The notes under the pieces are model-generated. The model had not been told where the DNA came from. It searched no databases and saw only the letters and a program-made list of their open reading frames with translations. The translations under genes and the position numbers were made by a program. Positions 22,849 to 29,885 of a DNA stretch of 34,212 nt are shown in pieces. Numbering within the stretch: the stretch's first letter is position 1; each line of letters opens with the position of its first letter. This DNA is from Ruoffia tabacinasalis (GTDB lineage Bacteria > Bacillota > Bacilli > Lactobacillales > Aerococcaceae): contig NZ_VBSP01000024.1 of the NCBI RefSeq assembly GCF_005864045.1, positions 1 through 34,212 on the forward strand, read 5' to 3'.

Positions 22849-24756
22849 ATGTCTCCAAAGGATCGTCAAAAAAAATTAGTAGAATACTTAGAAATTATAG
22901 ATGAATGGTCAACAGTTAAAGATCTTGCAGATGTTTTGGGGGTATCTGAACGAACATTACATTCTGATATAAACACGGTAAATAAGAACATTAAAGATAC
23001 CGGATCAATGATTGAGAAAAAGAGAGGGGTAGGAATCAAACTAATAAATCACATTACAATAAATGACAAAGATAACAAACAAGAATACGAACAAATTAAT
23101 GATAGAAAAATTCAAATCCTAGAAATGCTTCTTATTAAAAATATGACAGTCACATATAATGATTTAGCTAATGAACTGTTTGTAAGTTCAACTTCGATAA
23201 AAAATGATATCGATGAAATTAAAACTAGTTTAAATGCAAATACAAGAGTGAAAATCATAAGTGATTTAAATGGAACTAAAATTACAGGAGATGAAAACTC
23301 TATTAGGGAGGCCATGATTTGGTTTAATCAAAAAGTCATCGAGAAAAAGTCATTAGCTCATTATAATAATATGGATCAAATTAAAAAGGTGTTTGAAGAA
23401 TTTTATCAAGAGGAACTTGTAAATGTTGCTTATGATATTTTGTTCAGTTTTGTAATGAATAACAATAGCTTATTGTCAGAATATTATATTTTAAATACTT
23501 TAAACGTCTATATTGTGCAGCTCCATAGATTGGTAAATGAGAATTTAATGGATCAGTCTATAATGAATTTAACAGAAGATGATTTTGGGGATTTATCTGA
23601 TTTTACATCAGGGTCAAGTCAATTATTAAAACGGGCATCATCACGTTTAACATTGGAATATACTCAAAATGATATAAAATTTCTTGCTAAGTATCTTATA
23701 TTAAATCGTTTTGAGCACATTCCTAATGAAACGACTAATATTAATTTTATTGAAGGACTTATTAGTTACTTAAGTGATGCTTTCGGTGTTAATTTTAAAA
23801 AAGATTCTCAATTAATGAAAGAACTTAAACAACATGTACCTCCAATGATATATCGATTGAAACTAAAAGTTCGGGTAGAAAATCCTTTTACCGAGCAAAT
23901 AAAAAGTGAGTATCGTGAAACTTTCCATACTATTTCTATGGCAATATCAAAATTTGAATCAGGTTTAAAAGTCGAATTTAATGATGGGGAAGTTGCGTTA
24001 TTGGCCATATATTTTCAATCTGCTATTGAAAGACAGAAGGAACATAAACGAATTTTGGTAGTTTGTCAGTATGGTATTGCTACTTCAGAATTACTAGTCA
24101 ATAAATTGAAAAATGAATTATCTGCCGCTGAACAAATTGAGTCTACATCTGTAGGTGAATTGGAATATTACAACTTAGACGACTATGAATTAATCGTTTC
24201 ATCTACAAACTTAATAAAGGGTAAAAACGTCATAAACGTCTCACCACTTTTAACAAATCAAGATATTGAATACATAAAAAGGAAATTAAATTCAAATGGT
24301 GAAGAATCGGTAGAAGAAACTGTGGATATAGAAAATATAAAAAAATTTTTAAATAAGGATTATATTTTCATAAACGCCGAATTCAATGATAGAGAATCAT
24401 TAGTGGCATATATTGATAACAAACTTACATCCGATGAATATATAGAAAACTCTTATATGGAAACATTAATTCGTAGAGAATCATTGGGGAATACAGACTT
24501 ACCGAACGGTGTTGCCACACCTCATGGCGATATAGACCTTGTAAATAAATCGTTAATAGTCATCATTAATAACAATAAAAAAATTCGATGGAATAAGTAT
24601 TTTGTTGATAAAATATTTATTTTGCTAATTAGCAAAGAGGATACGAAAGAAACAAAAGATATAATGAAAGAATTATATTCATTAATTAACGATAAAAATA
24701 TTATGAGTCATTTTAAAGAATATTTAAATGAAGTGAAAGGGGATTTAATTAAGTGA
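22849..24756 (+). CDS. PRD-containing transcriptional activator with EIIB- and EIIA-like domains (MtlR/ManR type)
   Basis: A 635-residue regulator of PTS genes. Domain order: two N-terminal helix-turn-helix modules (about 5-60 and 85-145), two PTS regulation domains (about 180-290 and 295-395), an EIIB-like domain with the phosphorylatable cysteine in VVCQYGIATSELL (C406), and a C-terminal EIIA-fructose-like domain with GVATPHGD (H559). Members of this family are switched on or off by HPr- and EII-dependent phosphorylation, so the protein reports whether the sugar is being transported. It begins the PTS operon and overlaps the EIIA gene by 4 bp (GTGA). It likely activates its own operon through the inverted repeat at 22730. 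ATAGGAG lies upstream of the ATG. Confidence 0.85.
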   Translation: MSPKDRQKKLVEYLEIIDEWSTVKDLADVLGVSERTLHSDINTVNKNIKDTGSMIEKKRGVGIKLINHITINDKDNKQEYEQINDRKIQILEMLLIKNMTVTYNDLANELFVSSTSIKNDIDEIKTSLNANTRVKIISDLNGTKITGDENSIREAMIWFNQKVIEKKSLAHYNNMDQIKKVFEEFYQEELVNVAYDILFSFVMNNNSLLSEYYILNTLNVYIVQLHRLVNENLMDQSIMNLTEDDFGDLSDFTSGSSQLLKRASSRLTLEYTQNDIKFLAKYLILNRFEHIPNETTNINFIEGLISYLSDAFGVNFKKDSQLMKELKQHVPPMIYRLKLKVRVENPFTEQIKSEYRETFHTISMAISKFESGLKVEFNDGEVALLAIYFQSAIERQKEHKRILVVCQYGIATSELLVNKLKNELSAAEQIESTSVGELEYYNLDDYELIVSSTNLIKGKNVINVSPLLTNQDIEYIKRKLNSNGEESVEETVDIENIKKFLNKDYIFINAEFNDRESLVAYIDNKLTSDEYIENSYMETLIRRESLGNTDLPNGVATPHGDIDLVNKSLIVIINNNKKIRWNKYFVDKIFILLISKEDTKETKDIMKELYSLINDKNIMSHFKEYLNEVKGDLIK

Positions 24757-25214
24757 TAGATAGCGATGTGATCCATAAAGAAATTATATTTTTAAATAAA
24801 GAATTAGATAATAAAATTTCTATTGTCGATTATATTTTAGAGGAGGCGAAAAAAAATAATCTAATATCAGTAAAAGATGATTTGAAAAAGGCTGTTTTAG
24901 AGAGAGAAGAACAAATATCTACATCCATAGGTTTTGATATCGCTATGCCCCACGGTAAAAGCGATACAGTTTTGCAGCCATTCGTAGCTTTCTTGAGAAC
25001 TAAGGAAGGGATTTATTGGGATAAAGACAGCGATGAAACTGTAAGAATGATTTTTTTAATTGCTGTTCCAAGTGAAAATAAAGATAATATGCATCTGAAA
25101 TTTATTTCAGAGATTAGTAAAAAGTTACTTGATGATGAGTTTAGACAAAAATTATTGACTGAAGAAAATGAAAATGAAGTATACAAATTATTACAATCTA
25201 TAAAACAAAAATAA
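24753..25214 (+). CDS. PTS EIIA component, fructose/mannitol family
   Basis: A 153-residue cytosolic phosphotransfer protein. The active-site histidine is H67 in IAMPHGKSD, with the family's preceding REEQISTSIGFDIA. It takes phosphate from HPr and passes it to the EIIB encoded next. The start is GTG, overlapping the stop of the activator gene, with a GGGG-containing site upstream, so translation is probably coupled. Separate EIIA, EIIB and EIIC genes (rather than one fused FruA) are usual for fructose-like systems dedicated to less common sugars. Confidence 0.88.
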   Translation: MIDSDVIHKEIIFLNKELDNKISIVDYILEEAKKNNLISVKDDLKKAVLEREEQISTSIGFDIAMPHGKSDTVLQPFVAFLRTKEGIYWDKDSDETVRMIFLIAVPSENKDNMHLKFISEISKKLLDDEFRQKLLTEENENEVYKLLQSIKQK

Positions 25215-25227
25215 GGAGAGAAATATT

Positions 25228-25542
25228 ATGAAAATTGTAGGAGTATCAGCATGTCCAACAGGGATAGCACACACATATATGGCACAAGAAGCAATTGAAA
25301 AAGAAGGTAAAAAAAGAGGACATGATGTAAAAATTGAGACTCAAGGTAGCATGGGTGTTGAAAATGAATTAGATCAAGCAGAAATTGATGCAGCGGATAT
25401 TGTTATCTTTGCGGTATCAATTGATATTGAAGAAAAAGAAAGATTTGATGAGAAAGTAGCAGCAGACAAAGTAATTACTATTGATCCAGGCGAAGCAATT
25501 AAAAGCACAAAAGATTTGTTTGATCGAATCGAATCACTATAA
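25228..25542 (+). CDS. PTS EIIB component, fructose family
   Basis: A 104-residue EIIB of the fructose family. The phosphorylated cysteine is C9 in SACPTGIAHTYMAQEAI, the diagnostic CPTGIAHT motif. It transfers phosphate from EIIA to the sugar held by EIIC. In this family the product is commonly the ketose 1-phosphate, although some members make 6-phosphates. AAGGAGAG precedes the ATG; 13 bp separate it from EIIA. Confidence 0.92.
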   Translation: MKIVGVSACPTGIAHTYMAQEAIEKEGKKRGHDVKIETQGSMGVENELDQAEIDAADIVIFAVSIDIEEKERFDEKVAADKVITIDPGEAIKSTKDLFDRIESL

Positions 25543-25566
25543 AAGTGAAGAAAGCAGGAAAATAAA

Positions 25567-26628
25567 ATGGCTAATAATAAAAACAAATTTTTAAGCGATT
25601 TACAAAAAGCGTTTAATACTGGGGTTTCATTTATGTTACCAGCAGTGGTTGTTGGGGGAATATTTTTAGCAATTGCTTTAGCAACAGGTACACCAACAGA
25701 TTCTGGAATGGAAATTACAAACCCATTTATGCAAAACTTAAATGATTTAGGTGCTGCAGGGTTTGCCATGATGATCCCGTTGCTTTCTGGATATATCGCA
25801 CACTCTCTAGCAGGTAAACCCGGATTAGCTCCAGGTATGGTTTTAGGTTTTGTAGCAAATAACCCAATTGGAGAATCTCAAGTTTCAACCGGATTTCTAG
25901 GCGCAATGATTTTAGGAGTAGGAACAGGTTATTTTGTTAGATGGATGAAAACTTGGAAAACCCCTGCGACTATCAGAACGATAATGCCTATATTAATCAT
26001 ACCAGTTATTACTGTATTTGTACTAGGTATGATTTATATCTATATTATTGCAGTCCCAATTGGTGGATTAATGTCATGGTTAGTTGAAGTTCTTGGAAGT
26101 TTACAAGGTAGTAGCGCAATACTGTTAGGTTTACTAATCGGAGCAATGACAGCGATTGATATGGGAGGGCCAATTAATAAAACTGCAACAGCGTTTACAA
26201 TTGCGTTAATGGCTGAAGGCATTTATGCACCCAATGGAGCTCACCGTATTGCAGTAGCAATACCACCATTAGCAATGGCAATTTCGACATTTGTAGATCG
26301 TAAAAAATATGCACCAGAAGATAAAGATTTAGGGATTTCAGCATTCTTCATGGGGCTAATCGGGATTACAGAAGGAGCTATCCCGTTTGCTGTAAAAGAT
26401 GCAAAAAGAGTTATACCAGCTTTAATTGTTGGTAGTGCCGTAGGTGGAGCTATAGGTATGATGAATAATGTTGAAGCATTAGTGCCACATGGTGGTTTGA
26501 TTATCTTGCCTGTAGTAAATGGAAAATTATGGTACGTGTTAGCAATGTTAATTGGGACACTGGTATCCGTAGCAATCTTACACTTTACAAAACCAAACAT
26601 TGAAAATCAACAGGAGGAAACAAAATAA
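25567..26628 (+). CDS. PTS EIIC component, fructose family
   Basis: A 353-residue membrane permease. It starts with the family's typical FLSDLQKAFNTGVSFMLPAVV segment; later marks are SGYIAHSLAGKPGLAPGMVLG, MGGPINKTA and the GITEGAIPFAVKD box that contributes to sugar binding. About nine to ten membrane segments are predicted. It carries the sugar inward while EIIB phosphorylates it. AGCAGGAAAATAAA precedes the start. Its stop overlaps the next start (TAATG), coupling it to the GatZ-like gene. The sugar cannot be read from the sequence; the neighbouring genes suggest a ketose other than fructose. Confidence 0.92.
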   Translation: MANNKNKFLSDLQKAFNTGVSFMLPAVVVGGIFLAIALATGTPTDSGMEITNPFMQNLNDLGAAGFAMMIPLLSGYIAHSLAGKPGLAPGMVLGFVANNPIGESQVSTGFLGAMILGVGTGYFVRWMKTWKTPATIRTIMPILIIPVITVFVLGMIYIYIIAVPIGGLMSWLVEVLGSLQGSSAILLGLLIGAMTAIDMGGPINKTATAFTIALMAEGIYAPNGAHRIAVAIPPLAMAISTFVDRKKYAPEDKDLGISAFFMGLIGITEGAIPFAVKDAKRVIPALIVGSAVGGAIGMMNNVEALVPHGGLIILPVVNGKLWYVLAMLIGTLVSVAILHFTKPNIENQQEETK

Positions 26629-27899
26629 TGGAAAAACATTCAATTAAAAAAGTAGTAGAAGGGTTACTTAATTTACAAGATACAGGAGATAGTGCGACAT
26701 TATTGGGGATTGGACCTATGTCACAGAACTGTGTTCAGGCTGCTCTAGAACTTTCAAATGACGATGATTACCCAGTGATGTTTATTGCTAGCCGTAATCA
26801 AGTAGATAAAGATGAATTCGGAGGGGGCTATGTAAATGGCTGGGATCAGTTCCGGTTCGCGAAAGCAGTTGAAGAAGTAGCAGAGAAAATTGGATACGAT
26901 AACCAATATTATTTATGTCGAGATCATGGAGGACCATGGCAAAGAGATAAAGAAAGAAATGACCATATTCCAGAAGAAGAAGCAATGCGTATCGGGAAAG
27001 AATCATACTTAGCGGATATAGAAGCAGGATTTGATTTATTAATGATTGATCCAACAAAAGACCCATTTGAAGTCGGTAAAGTTATTCCATTAGAAATTGT
27101 AATTAAACGCACTGTTGAATTAATTGAGTTCTGTGAAAATGTCCGAAAAGAAAGAAATTTACCAGAAATTGGTTATGAAGTAGGAACGGAAGAAACAAAT
27201 GGTGGCCTAACTTCGACAGAGACTTATGAAACATTTATCAATAGATTAGCGGATGAATTAACAAGTAAAGACTTACCAATGCCAACATTTATTGTAGGAC
27301 AAACTGGGACTCTAGTTAGAAAAACAGAACAAGCTGGTAAATTTAATTTTGATAATGCTTATGAATTAGCTGAAATGGCTAAAAAATATAAAGTAGGATT
27401 AAAAGAACACAATGGGGACTATTTAGATGATGTGTCATTACTAATGCACATTCCATCTCAAATCACTGCAACAAACGTAGCACCTCAATATGGTACTGAA
27501 GAAACGAGAGCCTATTTAAAACTAGCAGAAGTAGAAAAAGATTTAGAAAGTAAAAGCTTAATTGAAACAGCTTCAAATACTTATGACGTTTTACTTGAAC
27601 ATGCAATTAAAAGTGAACGTTGGAGAAAATGGATGGTGGGTGACCAAGTCAACTTAACGGTGGATGAAATTACTAATAATAAATATTTAGCTGTTGAAAT
27701 ATTAGACATTGCAGGTCACTATACCTTCAACGATGAAGAAGTTAAAGCAGAGATTAAAAAATTATATGAAAATTTAGCAAAACACAACATTGATGCTGAG
27801 CGATTTGTAATTGATCACATCAAACGGCCAATTCGCGATTATGCTGAAGCCTATAATTTAACAGGAGTTACGACTAGAATTAATAATATACTAAAATAG
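26628..27899 (+). CDS. GatZ/KbaZ-family protein: tagatose-bisphosphate aldolase subunit-like, possible ketose-phosphate 4-epimerase
   Basis: A 423-residue TIM-barrel protein resembling the GatZ/KbaZ family. Aligned features are SRNQVDKDEFGGGYVNGW (compare SNQVNQFGGYTGM in E. coli GatZ), CRDHGGPW (GDHLGPNCW), LLMIDPTKD (IHLDAS) and YEVGTEETNGG (VIGTEVPVPGG). The conserved Asp, His, Glu and Gly positions match, but the overall sequence is a distant branch. GatZ and KbaZ stabilise the catalytic aldolase GatY or KbaY, yet no such gene is here. Some GatZ relatives without a GatY partner have been described as epimerases of tagatose/fructose phosphates at C4 (recalled, not checked). It is co-transcribed with the PTS through a TAATG overlap, and a terminator follows. 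Confidence 0.72.
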   Translation: MEKHSIKKVVEGLLNLQDTGDSATLLGIGPMSQNCVQAALELSNDDDYPVMFIASRNQVDKDEFGGGYVNGWDQFRFAKAVEEVAEKIGYDNQYYLCRDHGGPWQRDKERNDHIPEEEAMRIGKESYLADIEAGFDLLMIDPTKDPFEVGKVIPLEIVIKRTVELIEFCENVRKERNLPEIGYEVGTEETNGGLTSTETYETFINRLADELTSKDLPMPTFIVGQTGTLVRKTEQAGKFNFDNAYELAEMAKKYKVGLKEHNGDYLDDVSLLMHIPSQITATNVAPQYGTEETRAYLKLAEVEKDLESKSLIETASNTYDVLLEHAIKSERWRKWMVGDQVNLTVDEITNNKYLAVEILDIAGHYTFNDEEVKAEIKKLYENLAKHNIDAERFVIDHIKRPIRDYAEAYNLTGVTTRINNILK

Positions 27900-27936
27900 T
27901 TACAGATTTTAAACAGCAGAAATTTGTAATATTAGC

Positions 27937-27976
27937 AAAAGTTCAAAGTAGACTATTTATAATACTTTGAACTTTT
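27937..27976 (+). terminator. Terminator after the PTS operon
   Basis: AAAAGTTCAAAGTA (27937-27950) pairs perfectly over 14 bp with TACTTTGAACTTTT (27963-27976). The stem is AT-rich and the T-run short, so readthrough to the HAD gene is possible. Confidence 0.7.
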
Positions 27977-28027
27977 CTTGCATTAAATTACTAATTTATT
28001 GTAAATATCTAGAAAGGGAAAGATTCA

Positions 28028-28729
28028 ATGACTATAAAAGCTGTTGGCTTTGACTTAGATGATACATTATATAGCAGAAGTAATTATTATAAATTTATTT
28101 ATGAAATTATGGAAGATTCGGTCATTAATACGGGGCATTCATTTTCAAATTTCTATGAAGTATTTCAGAGATATTCTGATTTAGAGTATGAAAAATTTAT
28201 CCGAGAAGGTAAGTCAAAAGTAGCTTATAAAAATGATCGTGTCATTAAAACTTATAAAGAATTAAATGCCGACATATCAGAGAATGAGGCTATTATCTTT
28301 AATTCTTTATACTTATATTTCCGTAACAAAATAATATATCGAGAGGGTATAGAAGACTTGTTTGAAATGTTATTAAAGAACAATATAGAATTATTTATTC
28401 TAACTAACGGTCCGAGTGAGGATCAAAGAAATAAAATAAAGGAACTTAATGTTGAGTATTATATTCATCGGAATAGATGGTTCATATCAGATGAACTAAA
28501 GTGTTCAAAACCCGACCTTCAAATTTTTAAAAAAGTAGAGGAAATATTAGGCTTTCAAAAAGAAGAAATAGTATATATTGGTGATAATTATATAAATGAC
28601 ATAGTTGGCGCAAAGGAAGCAGGATGGGAAGCAATATTATTAAATGTTCATCAATATGAAAAAACGTCCGAGGAGTTTTTTATAGTAGATAAAATAGAGC
28701 AAATAAAATCTCTAAATATATTTTTATAA
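28028..28729 (+). CDS. HAD-superfamily hydrolase (subfamily IA, YjjG-like)
   Basis: A 233-residue phosphatase-type protein. HAD motif I is FDLDDTLY (nucleophile D9, acid/base D11), motif II LTNG, motif III lysine in KCSKPDLQIF, motif IV GDNYINDIVGA. A helical cap lies between motifs I and II (about 15-105), as in sugar-phosphate and nucleotide phosphatases. The position, between a PTS/GatZ operon and pfk-tkt genes, suggests a sugar phosphate or an inhibitory by-product as substrate, but this cannot be read from the sequence. AAAGGGAAAG lies before ATG. No clear promoter is seen; it may depend on readthrough from upstream. Confidence 0.8.
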   Translation: MTIKAVGFDLDDTLYSRSNYYKFIYEIMEDSVINTGHSFSNFYEVFQRYSDLEYEKFIREGKSKVAYKNDRVIKTYKELNADISENEAIIFNSLYLYFRNKIIYREGIEDLFEMLLKNNIELFILTNGPSEDQRNKIKELNVEYYIHRNRWFISDELKCSKPDLQIFKKVEEILGFQKEEIVYIGDNYINDIVGAKEAGWEAILLNVHQYEKTSEEFFIVDKIEQIKSLNIFL

Positions 28730-28796
28730 AAGGAATATATGATTCGACTTTCTTCTTAAATCATAAATAACATACGACACTGATTGTGGCATATGC

Positions 28797-28825
28797 TTTA
28801 CAAACGATTGAAAGCGTTGTATAAT
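28797..28825 (+). promoter_or_regulatory. Promoter of the pfk-tkt operon
   Basis: TTTACA (28797-28802), 17-bp spacer, perfect TATAAT (28820-28825). The spacer contains TGAAAGCGTT, resembling half of a cre site. About 120 nt of leader follow before the start codon. Confidence 0.75.
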
Positions 28826-28836
28826 CAGATTGTCAG

Positions 28837-28903
28837 AATTAAATTTTGAATTAAGAAATGTTTTACATATAAATATACTGAGTATATTTTTTAAAATTTA
28901 ATT
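28837..28903. promoter_or_regulatory. Nested palindromes in the pfk leader: candidate operator
   Basis: AAATATACTGAGTATATTT (28871-28889) is a perfect 9-bp inverted repeat around one G. It is enclosed by a second perfect repeat, AATTAAATTTT (28837-28847) and AAAATTTAATT (28893-28903). They lie 12 to 78 bp downstream of the -10 box, a position for a repressor. The local SorC-type regulators are the natural candidates. The DNA is AT-rich, so chance palindromes are more likely than usual. Confidence 0.45.
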
Positions 28904-28944
28904 TGTATGAGCTCAAATGTTAAAATCATGTTTAGGAGAGTCAG

Positions 28945-29862
28945 ATGAAGCGTATTGGTGTACTAACAAGCGGGGGCGATGCTCCAGGAATGAATGCAGC
29001 CATTAACGGGATCGTTGATGAAGCGCGCAAACATAACATCGAAGTTCGTGGTTATCTAGAGGGATATACTGGTTTAATCGCGAATGATTATATTGAATTG
29101 ACACCTGAAGTTGTAAAACCACATCATCATGTGGGCGGAACTTTCTTAGGTACGTCAAGGTCGGAAGAATTCAAAAAAGCCGAGGTTCAAGCTGGAGTTG
29201 CTAAGCAATTAAAGCAAGATAATGTAGATGGACTAGTTGTCATTGGTGGAGATGGGTCATATCATGGTGCTTATAGTTTATCGAAACTAGGTATACAAAC
29301 CATTGGGATTCCTGGAACGATTGATAATGATATTCCACTTACAGAATTAACTTTAGGCTTTAAAACTGCCATTCGAAATGTTGTTGAAACGGTTGATATT
29401 ATCATGCAATCTGCGTCAAGCCATAAACATCTTTATTGTATTGAGGTGATGGGCCGTAGAGCGGGAGATATTGCAAGATGGACCGGCCGTGCGCTAGACG
29501 CAGATGGTATCATTGCTGAACCAGGAGATTTTGATGTGAATCTAGTAAAAGAAACCATCGAAAAATCCCAAGCTATGAATAAGCGATATCAGTTATTCAT
29601 TCTTGCAGAAGGTGTCATGTCAGCTCAAGAGTTTAAAGAAGTTGTCGAACGCGAGACAAGATATCCAATTCATCCATTATTACTTGGTCATATCCAACGA
29701 GGTGGAAATCCAGTTGCCGAGGATCGGATTTTAGGTTTAGATTTTGGAGAACACGCTGTTGCTTTGTTAAGAGAAGGAAAGACGGAGCGTTGCACAGCGG
29801 TTATAGATAATAAAGTAACAGATGTAAGTTTTGAAGAAACATTCGCATTAATAGAAAAATAA
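28945..29862 (+). CDS. Phosphofructokinase paralogue (ATP type) with altered sugar-phosphate site
   Basis: A 305-residue PfkA-family kinase; native numbering coincides with that of E. coli PfkA. Kept: GGDGS (101-105, ATP-type Gly104), PGTIDND with catalytic D127 and D129, R72, MGR (169-171), E222, H249 and R252. Changed: R162 is His (SSHKH) and R243 is His (PIHPLLLGH); in known enzymes these two arginines from the neighbouring subunit hold the 6-phosphate of fructose 6-phosphate. Effector-site arginines 21, 25 and 154 are Asn, Asp and Met. It also ends about 15 residues short of the usual length. Such changes suggest a non-allosteric paralogue with a different or broader substrate. It shares an operon with transketolase (23 bp gap) and has AGGAGAG before ATG. 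Confidence 0.85.
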   Translation: MKRIGVLTSGGDAPGMNAAINGIVDEARKHNIEVRGYLEGYTGLIANDYIELTPEVVKPHHHVGGTFLGTSRSEEFKKAEVQAGVAKQLKQDNVDGLVVIGGDGSYHGAYSLSKLGIQTIGIPGTIDNDIPLTELTLGFKTAIRNVVETVDIIMQSASSHKHLYCIEVMGRRAGDIARWTGRALDADGIIAEPGDFDVNLVKETIEKSQAMNKRYQLFILAEGVMSAQEFKEVVERETRYPIHPLLLGHIQRGGNPVAEDRILGLDFGEHAVALLREGKTERCTAVIDNKVTDVSFEETFALIEK

Positions 29863-29885
29863 AAATAATTCTTTGGAGGAATATA

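Noticed and set aside
28945-29862. pfk gene as a truncated pseudogene because it is about 15 residues short
   Set aside because: All catalytic motifs are present, the frame ends normally before a well-spaced tkt gene, and the substitutions are at specific sites rather than random.
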